Origin: Flavobacteriales bacterium
GTDB taxonomy: Bacteria > Bacteroidota > Bacteroidia > Flavobacteriales_F > PHOS-HE28
DNA: 64,000 bases
Reading direction: 5' to 3'
NCBI GenBank assembly: GCA_016703105.1
Contig: JADJCS010000017.1
Span: 62,001-126,000 of the forward strand
Position 1 is the stretch's first letter, and the number at the start of each line of letters is the position of its first letter. Under the pieces are notes generated by a model that saw only the letters and a program-made list of their open reading frames with translations, was not told the origin of the DNA and made no database searches. This document shows, piece by piece, positions 19,865 through 27,363 of the stretch. Both the position numbers and the translations under genes were made by a program.

Positions 19865-20662
19865 TCAGGGCCTACGTTCCAGATCGATCAGGTAGTGGTC
19901 CGCGTACCGGGCGGTCCATCGCCAGCCTGCGACACGTTCATCGAGCGCAGCCAAACGATCCAGGAGTCGGGGTCGATCATGATAGCGGCTCTCGTGGTGA
20001 GTGGGTGGAACGAAAAAACCCACTGGCCGAATGTTCACTGTACGGAACCATGGGGCCGCGAGCCGTTCGATCAAAGAAGGTGCGTGGTTCCAGAGCACCG
20101 CCCCGCTGCCACTGAACGCCGACCACAATTCGTCTTTCTTTCCACGCCGGAAAGCGACCCTCCAGCGACCACGGGAAAGTTCATGAAGTGTCTCACGCAA
20201 GCACCGGTCCGGCTGGATCACGGCCACGAAGCGGCCCGTAGGGCGCAGAAGTCCAGCTACGTCCCGGATGGCACGGGCAGCACCATCCTGGTCCAGGCGA
20301 TTGAGACCACCCGTGTCGGACATCACCAGGTCGAAGGCGTTCGGCCACGGGCGTTCTCCCAATTCTTCGAACGGGAGGCGATCGAGCGTGATGCGGTCCT
20401 CCAGACCGTATTGTCGGATGCGCTCGGATGCGGAGAGCAGCAACTGGTGCGAGGGGTCGGTGGCGATCACCCGGTGGCCCTGCCTCGCGATGTGCATCGC
20501 ATCCGTGGCCTCTCCGGTGTTCAACTCAAGAACATGCATACCCGGATTGCGCAGCAGCAGGTCAAGATAGTTCCACACAGCCCGCCGCTGCACCAGGCCG
20601 ATGCGGCTGTGGATGAACTCTCGGTCGTACACCGAGGCATCGCGGCGATGAACAGGTTCCAT
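19865..20662 (-). CDS. Class I SAM-dependent methyltransferase
   Basis: 265 residues from the ATG at 20662 (MEPVHRRDASVYDREF); longer starts upstream give non-conserved, arginine-rich sequence. The Rossmann-type SAM-binding motif I is VLELNTGEATDAMHIA near residue 46, where the usual GxGxG is reduced to NTGEAT. Motif II VIATDPSHQLL and a later FDLVMSDTGGLNRL are also present, as in small-molecule methyltransferases. The C-terminal half (GRFVAVIQPDRCLRETLHEL) is less conserved. The substrate cannot be told. It starts 94 bases downstream of rpe on the same strand and 71 bases before the protease gene. Confidence 0.8.
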   Translation of the reverse strand: MEPVHRRDASVYDREFIHSRIGLVQRRAVWNYLDLLLRNPGMHVLELNTGEATDAMHIARQGHRVIATDPSHQLLLSASERIRQYGLEDRITLDRLPFEELGERPWPNAFDLVMSDTGGLNRLDQDGAARAIRDVAGLLRPTGRFVAVIQPDRCLRETLHELSRGRWRVAFRRGKKDELWSAFSGSGAVLWNHAPSLIERLAAPWFRTVNIRPVGFFVPPTHHESRYHDRPRLLDRLAALDERVAGWRWTARYADHYLIDLERRP

Positions 20663-20756
20663 GGATCGAAGCACTAAGGTACGCTCAGAAGGAAGGCTGA
20701 CGTTCCATATGCTGGACGAGGCACCGCTCATCACCGCTGCCCCCTGGCCGAAAGAT

Positions 20757-21407
20757 TCACACCGCCGAAAGCGCCGCGATGGCGGCTTGGGGGGCCTCCG
20801 CAGCGAACACGCTGTTGCCCGCGACCAACACATCAGCTCCGGCCGCGACCAAACCAGCGGCATTGGCAGCGCTTACACCCCCGTCGATCTCGATCAAGGC
20901 CTGTGACCCCGTTCGCGAGCGCAACGCCTTCAGTGCGGCCAGTTTGGTGTATGTATGCTCGATGAATTTTTGCCCCCCGAAGCCAGGGTTCACGCTCATC
21001 ATGCACACAAGATCGGTCTCGGCCAACACGTCCTCCAACGTATGCACGGGCGTGTGTGGGTTTATGGCCACACCGGCCTTCATGCCCGCCGCCTTGATGG
21101 CCAGCAACGTTCGATGCAAATGCGGACATACCTCGAAGTGAACGGTGAGGACCTGTGCGCCGGCGTCACGGAAAGCGCTGATGTACTGGTCAGGTCGCAC
21201 GATCATCAGGTGAACGTCGAAGATCTTCCTGGTGAGTGGTCGGATGGCTTGGATCACCAGTGGCCCAAAACTGATGTTGGGCACGAACACACCATCCATC
21301 ACGTCGAGATGCAGCCACGGGGCAACGCTTTCATCCACCATGCGCACTGCGCTCTTCAGGTCGGTGAAGTCGGCAGCAAGCAAGGAAGGGGCTACGAGAT
21401 GCGCCAT
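20757..21407 (-). CDS. rpe: Ribulose-phosphate 3-epimerase
   Basis: 216 residues, normal length. It interconverts ribulose 5-phosphate and xylulose 5-phosphate in the pentose phosphate pathway. It is a TIM barrel starting APSLLAADFTDL, with WLHLDVMDGVFVPNISFG (metal-binding His and Asp), the active-site region VNPGFGGQKFI, and EIDGGVSAANA with GADVLVAGNSVF at the phosphate site. The start codon is preceded at 4 bases by the box TACCTTCG. The promoter region overlaps the rpoD terminator hairpin. Confidence 0.97.
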   Translation of the reverse strand: MAHLVAPSLLAADFTDLKSAVRMVDESVAPWLHLDVMDGVFVPNISFGPLVIQAIRPLTRKIFDVHLMIVRPDQYISAFRDAGAQVLTVHFEVCPHLHRTLLAIKAAGMKAGVAINPHTPVHTLEDVLAETDLVCMMSVNPGFGGQKFIEHTYTKLAALKALRSRTGSQALIEIDGGVSAANAAGLVAAGADVLVAGNSVFAAEAPQAAIAALSAV

Positions 21408-21411
21408 GCGG

Positions 21412-21419
21412 CGAAGGTA
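21412..21419 (-). promoter_or_regulatory. Probable -7 promoter box of rpe, TACCTTCG
   Basis: TACCTTCG on the minus strand, 4 bases before the rpe ATG. Upstream of it is the hairpin that terminates rpoD, so the -33 region would fall in the hairpin. Confidence 0.4.
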
Positions 21420-21433
21420 TCAGAACGAAGAAA

Positions 21434-21454
21434 GCCGCTCCGTGCTGGAGCGGC
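21434..21454 (-). terminator. Rho-independent terminator of rpoD
   Basis: On the minus strand GCCGCTCC and GGAGCGGC pair around a 5-base loop, followed by TTTCTTCGTT. It begins 25 bases after the rpoD stop codon. Confidence 0.75.
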
Positions 21455-21478
21455 CTTCGAGCTTCATACGTGGGACGG

Positions 21479-22345
21479 TCAACCGAGGTAGGCTTGCAGC
21501 GTGCGGCTGCGACCGGTGTGTTTTAATCGGCGGATGGCTTTCTCCTTGATCTGACGGACGCGTTCGCGCGTCAGGTCGAACTTCTGGCCGATCTCCTCCA
21601 ACGTGTGCGGTTGGTTCCCCTTTAGCCCGAAGTAGAGACGGATGACATCGGCCTCGCGCGTGCTGAGCGCGTCGAGGGAGCGTTCGATCTCCAGTTTCAG
21701 ACTGTCGGTCATGAGGGCCTCCATCGGGTCGGGCAGGTCGTGGTTCTTCATCAGGTCCATCAGCGTGCCGCTATCCTCCCCTTCGCGCAACGGGGCGTCC
21801 ATGCTGAGGTGCTTGCCGGTGTTGTTCAAACTGGTCTTCACCTCTTCCAGGGTCATCTCCAGCAGCTCCGCCAACTCATGGGCGGTGGGCGGTCGCTCGT
21901 GCTCCTGTTCGAGTTTAGCGAAGGCCTTGTTGATCTTGTTGATCGACCCGATCTTGTTTAGCGGGAGGCGAACGATGCGGGCCTGTTCGGCCAGGCTCTG
22001 CAGGATCTGCTGACGGATCCACCACACGGCGTAGCTGATGAACTTGAAGCCACGCGTCTCATCGAACCGGCCAGCGGCTTTTATAAGGCCTACGTTCCCT
22101 TCGCTGATCAGATCCGGTAGGCTGAGCCCCTGACCCTGGTATTGCTTGGCCACGCTCACAACGAAGCGGAGGTTGGCTTTGCACAATGCCTCCAAGGCGT
22201 CATTGTCACCGTCCTTGATACGCCGGGCGAGCTCGACCTCCTCTTGGGCGGTGATCAATTTCACTTTGCCGATCTCGGTCAGGTACTTGTCCAGCGATGG
22301 GGTGTCGCGGTTGGTGACCTGCTTGCTGATCTTCAGTTGACGCAT
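21479..22345 (-). CDS. rpoD: Primary RNA polymerase sigma factor (RpoD/SigA), Bacteroidota type
   Basis: 288 residues from the ATG at 22345 (MRQLKISKQVTNRD), matching the compact Bacteroidota primary sigma factor, which lacks the long N-terminal region 1.1 of other phyla. An in-frame extension to 22396 is not conserved-looking. Region 1.2 is SLDKYLTEIGKVKLITAQEE. Region 2 has LRFVVSVAKQYQGQGLSLPD and FKFISYAVWWIRQQI. Region 3 begins RLPLNKIGSINKI. Region 4 carries the helix-turn-helix TLEEIGQKFDLTRERVRQI. It directs core polymerase to TTG/TAnnTTTG promoters, in keeping with the boxes seen in this window. The gene has its own terminator and lies between pnp and rpe. Confidence 0.97.
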   Translation of the reverse strand: MRQLKISKQVTNRDTPSLDKYLTEIGKVKLITAQEEVELARRIKDGDNDALEALCKANLRFVVSVAKQYQGQGLSLPDLISEGNVGLIKAAGRFDETRGFKFISYAVWWIRQQILQSLAEQARIVRLPLNKIGSINKINKAFAKLEQEHERPPTAHELAELLEMTLEEVKTSLNNTGKHLSMDAPLREGEDSGTLMDLMKNHDLPDPMEALMTDSLKLEIERSLDALSTREADVIRLYFGLKGNQPHTLEEIGQKFDLTRERVRQIKEKAIRRLKHTGRSRTLQAYLG

Positions 22346-22456
22346 TCGAGCCATCGAGGAGGGGAGTTGCGGGGTAGGTCCGGGTTGAACGGCCATTGGC
22401 CCTCGGTGGTTACGCGGACCCGTTCCCAGCTCCTTGATGGATCAGCCGGAACGCAA

Positions 22457-22485
22457 CGACCCCCGCACTTCAAGTGCGGGGGTCG
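22457..22485 (-). terminator. Terminator-like hairpin after pnp
   Basis: A perfect 14-bp inverted repeat (CGACCCCCGCACTT and its complement) separated by one base lies 34 bases past the pnp stop. On the minus strand the stem is followed by TTGCGTTCC, a poor T-tract, so termination may be partial. Confidence 0.6.
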
Positions 22486-22518
22486 CGTGTAGTTGTAAGC
22501 GGTGGTTTCCTGCGCGGA

Positions 22519-24732
22519 TCAATCCCGACGCGGGCCGCGGTCGCGGAATTCCCGGCGAGGCCGGTCGCCCCGATCTCCACCATCCATCGCTGGTTCGCGC
22601 TCCACGTAGCCTTCCGGCTTGGGGAGCAATGCGCGGCGGCTCAGTTTCAGTTTGCCGGTGCGCGGGTCCTTTCCCGTCACCTGGAACTGTACCATTTCGC
22701 CTTCCTTCAAAATATCCTCCACGCGCTCCACGCGCTTCCAGTCGAGTTCGCTCACATGCAGAAGCCCGTCCATGCCGGGCACCACTTCCACGAAAGCGCC
22801 ATAGGGCATGATGGTCTTCACCTTGCCCGTGTAGATCGCACCCACATCGGCCTGCGGCGGGAAAGCGATGGCCTTTACCCGGGCCACCGCGGCGTCGATA
22901 CTGGCCTTGTTCTCGCTGCTGATCTCCACGATACCACGGCCGTCCACTTCATCGATGCTGATGGTGGCGCCGGTCTCTGCCTGGATCTCCTGGATCACAC
23001 GGCCGCCCGGGCCGATGATCGGTCCGATGCTCTCCTTGGGAACATCGAAGGTGACGATGCGGGGAGCATGGGGCTTGTAGTCCTCGCGGGGTTTGTCGAG
23101 GGTCTTCAACATTTCGCCCAGGATGTGTAAGCGGCCTTGGCGCGCTTGTTCGAGGGCTTGCGCGAGCACTTCGTAGGGCAGGCCGTCCACCTTCATGTCC
23201 ATCTGGGTGGCGGTGATGCCCTTGGCGGTACCGCAGATCTTGAAGTCCATGTCGCCCAGGAAGTCCTCGTCACCGAGGATGTCGCTAAGGATCGCATGAC
23301 GGGTGCCATCGCTGATCATGCCCATGGCAATGCCGCTCACGGGTGCACTGATCTTGATACCCGCGTCCATCAGCGCGAGGGTACCGCTGCATACGGTAGC
23401 CATGGAACTGCTCCCATTGCTTTCCAGGATATCGCAGTTCAGGCGGATGGTGTAGGGATTTCCGGGTGCTGGGGGGATCACGGGTTTCAAGGCACGCAAC
23501 GCGAGATTGCCGTGTCCCACTTCGCGACGACCGGGGCCGCGGATGGGCTTCACTTCGCCCGTGCTGAAGCTGGGGAAATTGTAGTGCAGCATGAAGTTCA
23601 CGCTGCCTTTGCTGATGGCGGTATCGATGGTCTGCTCATCGAGCGAACTGCCCAGCGTAACAAGATTGATCGCCTGGGTCTCACCACGGGTGAAGATGGC
23701 GCTTCCATGGGTGCCGGGGAGCACATCCACCTCGCTCCAGATGGGGCGGATCTCGGTGGTCTTGCGCCCGTCGAGACGCTTGCCGTGGTCAAGACAGACG
23801 TTGCGGACCGCCTTCTTCTGGGTCTTTTTGAAGAAACGGGCGAGCATCGCCTTGTCGGATCGTTGCTCGTCAGTAAGGGTAGCGAGGCACGCGTCCTTAA
23901 CCGCCGCGAAGCTGGCGGAACGCTCCTCTTTACCGCTGGGTGACATCGCCAGGTCGTAGTACTTCTGATAGCAGAAGTCATGGATCAACTGCCCTACAAC
24001 AGGGTCGTTGTTCTCATGGTTGTAAGTGCGTTTGGTCTGGCTCTTAGGTACGGCAGCGCTGAGTTCGGTAAGCGCCTGGCATTGCCGTTTGATCACGTCG
24101 TGGGCCAGTTTGATGGCCTCGATCATGTCCGCTTCCTGCACTTCCTTCATCTCGCCTTCCACCATCAGGATATCGCTGGCCGTGGCGGCCACGATCAGGT
24201 CCATATCGGCATTGGCCATGTCGGCGAACTCCGGGTTGATCACGAAACGGCCGCCTATGCGGGCGACGCGCGCTTCGCTCACCGGACCACCGAACGGAAT
24301 GTCGCTCACTGCCAAGGCGGCGGCGGCGGCCAGGCAGGCCAGTGCGTCCGATTGGTTCTTCTTATCGCTGCTCATCAGCGACACCACGACCTGGGTATCG
24401 CCGTGGAAATCATCGGGGAAGAGCGGGCGCAGCGCACGGTCCACAAGGCGGCTGGTAAGCACCTCATGGTCGCTGGGGCGCGCTTCGCGTTTGAAGAAGC
24501 CACCGGGGAAGCGTCCGGCAGCGCTGAATTTTTCACGGTACTCCACTTGCAAGGGGAGGAAGTCGATGCCTTCACGTGCCTCTTTGGTGGCCACGACCGT
24601 ACCCAGTAGGATGGTATCGCCCAAACGGACGGTCACTGAGCCGTCCGCCTGTTTGGCGAGCACACCCGTCTCGATGATGATGGTCCGTCCATCGCCCAGA
24701 TCAATGGTCTTGGTAATTCCTTGTGGTCTCAT
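22519..24732 (-). CDS. pnp: Polyribonucleotide nucleotidyltransferase (PNPase)
   Basis: 737 residues. PNPase degrades RNA from the 3' end by phosphorolysis and is part of the RNA degradosome. It begins with the first RNase PH domain (VRLGDTILLGTVVATKEA; QVEYREKFSAAGRFPGGF); the second RNase PH domain holds LPGTHGSAIFTRGETQA and GPGRREVGHGNLA. Near residues 585-640 is a KH domain (IGPIIGPGGRVIQEIQAETG), followed by an S1 domain (GAIYTGKVKTIMPYGAFVEV; GMDGLLHVSEL). The tail is basic and repetitive (GDRGDRPRREFRDRGPRRD), as often seen. It follows rpsO, the classic rpsO-pnp order, with a terminator between them. Confidence 0.98.
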   Translation of the reverse strand: MRPQGITKTIDLGDGRTIIIETGVLAKQADGSVTVRLGDTILLGTVVATKEAREGIDFLPLQVEYREKFSAAGRFPGGFFKREARPSDHEVLTSRLVDRALRPLFPDDFHGDTQVVVSLMSSDKKNQSDALACLAAAAALAVSDIPFGGPVSEARVARIGGRFVINPEFADMANADMDLIVAATASDILMVEGEMKEVQEADMIEAIKLAHDVIKRQCQALTELSAAVPKSQTKRTYNHENNDPVVGQLIHDFCYQKYYDLAMSPSGKEERSASFAAVKDACLATLTDEQRSDKAMLARFFKKTQKKAVRNVCLDHGKRLDGRKTTEIRPIWSEVDVLPGTHGSAIFTRGETQAINLVTLGSSLDEQTIDTAISKGSVNFMLHYNFPSFSTGEVKPIRGPGRREVGHGNLALRALKPVIPPAPGNPYTIRLNCDILESNGSSSMATVCSGTLALMDAGIKISAPVSGIAMGMISDGTRHAILSDILGDEDFLGDMDFKICGTAKGITATQMDMKVDGLPYEVLAQALEQARQGRLHILGEMLKTLDKPREDYKPHAPRIVTFDVPKESIGPIIGPGGRVIQEIQAETGATISIDEVDGRGIVEISSENKASIDAAVARVKAIAFPPQADVGAIYTGKVKTIMPYGAFVEVVPGMDGLLHVSELDWKRVERVEDILKEGEMVQFQVTGKDPRTGKLKLSRRALLPKPEGYVEREPAMDGGDRGDRPRREFRDRGPRRD

Positions 24733-24825
24733 GTTCTTTGTGGACGCGCCTTTCGCGCCCTTGTTTTGGTTGGTGTTCTCGTGTTCGCTGCCTCTTGTGC
24801 AAATGCCCCTCGGGGGGTATTGAAA

Positions 24826-24850
24826 AGGGCGATCGGATCACGATCGCCCT
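24826..24850 (-). terminator. Terminator between rpsO and pnp
   Basis: On the minus strand AGGGCGATCG pairs with CGATCGCCCT around a 5-base loop, followed by TTTTCA. It lies about 56 bases after the rpsO stop and 93 bases before pnp, so pnp would need read-through or its own promoter. Confidence 0.8.
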
Positions 24851-24905
24851 CTTTCTTCAATGAATGGATCCAAGAGCCGCCGCAAGCCCGGCGATCGTAC
24901 CGGTC

Positions 24906-25175
24906 CTATTTACGCAGACCAAGTTCTTGGATGATGGCACGGTAACGCGTGATATGTTGCTCCTTCAGAAAGTTGAGCAGTTGCTTGCGTTTGCCCACCA
25001 AACTCATCAGCGCCTTCTCGGTGCCGTGGTCCTTCTTGTTCACCTTGAGGTGCCCGGTGAGGTGATCGATGCGTTTGGTGAACAAGGCGATCTGGCTTTC
25101 CGCCGCGCCGGTGTTCATTTCGGTTCCGCCGTGCTTCTTGAAGATCTCGCGCTTGACTTCGTTCGTCAGGTACAT
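24906..25175 (-). CDS. rpsO: 30S ribosomal protein S15
   Basis: 89 residues, the standard size. S15 binds 16S rRNA early in 30S assembly and forms inter-subunit bridge B4. Recognised by ESQIALFTKRIDHLTGHL, the family signature HxxDxxS region here as KVNKKDHGTEKALMSL, and the ending LLNFLKEQHITRYRAIIQELGLRK. A -7-like box TATATTTG lies 47 bases upstream. It is first in the rpsO-pnp pair. Confidence 0.98.
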   Translation of the reverse strand: MYLTNEVKREIFKKHGGTEMNTGAAESQIALFTKRIDHLTGHLKVNKKDHGTEKALMSLVGKRKQLLNFLKEQHITRYRAIIQELGLRK

Positions 25176-25222
25176 GGTCTGCCTTCGTTTTCCACGACCG
25201 AACTGCCCGGCCGATAAGGCGG

Positions 25223-25230
25223 CAAATATA
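25223..25230 (-). promoter_or_regulatory. Probable -7 promoter box of rpsO, TATATTTG
   Basis: An exact TAnnTTTG match on the minus strand, 47 bases before the rpsO ATG. At a 19-base spacing upstream there is TTC rather than TTG, a weak -33 element. Confidence 0.5.
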
Positions 25231-25256
25231 GGCGCTTTATCGGTACGCGGAACGCG

Positions 25257-26102
25257 TCACTTGCGCAAGAACGCGAGTAGCTGGGAGAGCTTGACCTTCA
25301 GGTCCTTACGATGCACGATCTTGTCCAAGAACCCATGCTCCAGCACGAACTCACTTGTTTGGAAACCGTCGGGCAGATCGCGGCCGATGGTCTCCTTCAC
25401 CACACGCGGACCGGCGAACCCGATCAGCGCCTTGGGTTCGGCGATGTTCACATCGCCCAGCATCGCGAAGCTCGCGGTGACGCCCCCGGTGGTGGGGTCC
25501 GTGAGAAGGCTGATGTAGGGGAGGGACCGTTCTGCCAATTGGGTCAATTTGGCGCTGGTCTTGGCCATTTGCATCAGGCTGAACCCAGCTTCCATCATCC
25601 GCGCTCCCCCGCTCTTGCTGATAATGATCAGACCGCATTTGCGCTTCACCGCTTGATCCACCGCCAGGGCTATTTTCTCCCCTACGACGCTTCCCATGCT
25701 ACCTCCGATGAAGCGGAAATCCATGCAAGCGATCACCACGGTCTTCTTGTCCAACTTGCCCTCGGCCGCGCGCAATGCGTCGTTCAGGCCGCTTTCCGCG
25801 CGGGTCTTAGTGAGCCGGTCTTTGTATTTCTTGGTGTCCTCGAACTCCAGTGGGTCCGCGGCCACGAGATCCGCTCCGATCTCCGTGAACTTCTGGTCGT
25901 CGAACAGGATCGCGAAGTACTCCGCACTACCCAACCGGTCGTGATACTCGCACTTGGAACAGACCCAGAGATTGTTCTCATGGTCCTCCGAGGTCATGAT
26001 CTCCGAACATTCCGGACACTTGTACCAGAGGCCTTCGGGGGTCTCCTTTTTATCCTCGGTGGAGGTGGTTATGCCCTCTTTGACGCGTGTGAACCAACCC
26101 AT
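25257..26102 (-). CDS. accD: Acetyl-CoA carboxylase carboxyltransferase subunit beta
   Basis: 281 residues. AccD with AccA transfers the carboxyl group from biotin to acetyl-CoA to make malonyl-CoA for fatty acid synthesis. It has the N-terminal zinc ribbon (CPECSEIM at residues 29-36; VCSKCEYH at 47-54) and the crotonase-fold carboxyltransferase domain with GGSMGSVVGEKI, SGGARMMEAGFSLMQMAKT, LTDPTTGGVTASFAMLGD and IGFAGPRVV. A -7-like box TACTTTCG lies 19 bases upstream. The aldolase gene precedes it on the same strand with 122 bases between. Confidence 0.98.
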   Translation of the reverse strand: MGWFTRVKEGITTSTEDKKETPEGLWYKCPECSEIMTSEDHENNLWVCSKCEYHDRLGSAEYFAILFDDQKFTEIGADLVAADPLEFEDTKKYKDRLTKTRAESGLNDALRAAEGKLDKKTVVIACMDFRFIGGSMGSVVGEKIALAVDQAVKRKCGLIIISKSGGARMMEAGFSLMQMAKTSAKLTQLAERSLPYISLLTDPTTGGVTASFAMLGDVNIAEPKALIGFAGPRVVKETIGRDLPDGFQTSEFVLEHGFLDKIVHRKDLKVKLSQLLAFLRK

Positions 26103-26121
26103 GGGTGATCGTTCGGGAGGA

Positions 26122-26129
26122 CGAAAGTA
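26122..26129 (-). promoter_or_regulatory. Probable -7 promoter box of accD, TACTTTCG
   Basis: TACTTTCG on the minus strand, 19 bases before the accD ATG; one mismatch to TAnnTTTG. No clear -33 element. Confidence 0.35.
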
Positions 26130-26224
26130 GGGGGTGGTGGAAAAGTCGAAGAGGAAAGAGGGCTGGCGGAGAGGAACTCCGGGAGTTCAGTCCTTTACGG
26201 CCCGGGGTCTGTGGAATGGCCCGC

Positions 26225-27298
26225 TCAAGCGATGGTCACTCTCTTGTCGAGGTAGACTTCCTGGATCGCGTGGAGCAATTCAACCCCCTCGTTCATGGGC
26301 CGTTGGAACGCTTTTCGGCCGCTGATCAGACCCTGCCCTCCGGCGCGCTTGTTGATCACCGCGGTGCGCACGGCTTCGGCCATATCGCTGGCACCGCTAC
26401 TTGCGCCGCCGCTGTTTATGAGCCCGATACGGCCCATATAGCAATTGGCGACTTGATACCGGCAGAGATCTATGGGGTGATCGCTGCTCAGGTCGGTATA
26501 GACCTTTTTGTGCGTCTTCCCATAGCCGTTCAGCGCGGTATAGCCACCGTTGGTTTCAGGTAGCTTCTGTTTTATGATGTCCGCTTGGATGGTCACTCCC
26601 AAGTGGTTCGCCTGACCGGTGAGATCCGCTGCGGTGTGATAGTCCTTGCCATCCACTTTGAACCCACTGTTGCGGATGTAGCACCAAAGGACGGTGGCCA
26701 TGCCCAACTCGTGCGCGAGTTGGAACGCCTCGGCGATCTCCGTGATCTGCCGGGTGCTCTCATCACTACCGAAATAGATCGTCGCGCCTACTGCGACCGC
26801 ACCCATGTCCCAAGCGCTTTCCACCGTGCCGAAGAGCACCTGGTCGAACTTGTTCGGCAAGGTCATCAATTCGTTGTGGTTGATCTTCACGATGAAGGGG
26901 ATGCGGTGGGCGTATTTTCGGCTCACACTGCCGAGCACACCGTAGGTCGAGGCCACCGCATTGCAACCGCCCTCGATGGCCAACTGGACGATCTTCTCGC
27001 TGTCGAAATAGATCGGGTTCGGGGCGAAACTGGCCCCGGCGCTGTGCTCGATGCCTTGATCCACCGGCAGAACGCTCATATACCCACTTCCGGCGAGCCG
27101 TCCGGAACCATAGAGCGCCTGTAGGCTGCGCATGACCTGAGGGCTTCGGTTGCTGAAGGCGAAGCTGCGGTCCACGAAATCAGGTCCGGGAAGGTTCAAT
27201 TGATCCTTTCGGATGGTGGAACAGGTATGCCCCAAAAGACTCTCCGCATCCTTGCCGAGCAGGGTTTCAAGAGGGCCTGAAGTGAGGGTGGTGGACAT
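26225..27298 (-). CDS. Class I fructose-bisphosphate aldolase (FbaB/DhnA type)
   Basis: 357 residues. It cleaves fructose 1,6-bisphosphate to two triose phosphates (or the reverse) by a Schiff-base mechanism without metal. Features are YMSVLPVDQGIEHSAGASF, the conserved IEGGCNAVASTYGVLG, PFIVKINHNE with the likely region of a catalytic Lys, AVGATIYFGSDESTRQI, and GLINSGGASSGASDMAEAV near the phosphate site. This is the archaeal-type class I enzyme found in many Bacteroidota, unlike the zinc-dependent class II enzyme. With pfkA in the same window, two successive steps of glycolysis are present. A box TAGATTTG lies 19 bases upstream. Confidence 0.94.
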   Translation of the reverse strand: MSTTLTSGPLETLLGKDAESLLGHTCSTIRKDQLNLPGPDFVDRSFAFSNRSPQVMRSLQALYGSGRLAGSGYMSVLPVDQGIEHSAGASFAPNPIYFDSEKIVQLAIEGGCNAVASTYGVLGSVSRKYAHRIPFIVKINHNELMTLPNKFDQVLFGTVESAWDMGAVAVGATIYFGSDESTRQITEIAEAFQLAHELGMATVLWCYIRNSGFKVDGKDYHTAADLTGQANHLGVTIQADIIKQKLPETNGGYTALNGYGKTHKKVYTDLSSDHPIDLCRYQVANCYMGRIGLINSGGASSGASDMAEAVRTAVINKRAGGQGLISGRKAFQRPMNEGVELLHAIQEVYLDKRVTIA

Positions 27299-27317
27299 GA
27301 GCGCTTTTATGGGATCG

Positions 27318-27325
27318 CAAATCTA
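27318..27325 (-). promoter_or_regulatory. Probable -7 promoter box of the aldolase gene, TAGATTTG
   Basis: An exact TAnnTTTG match on the minus strand, 19 bases before the aldolase ATG. Confidence 0.45.
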
Positions 27326-27363
27326 AGCAACACGGTCAGGCAGGTCGAGCGGTCCATCGAGGT

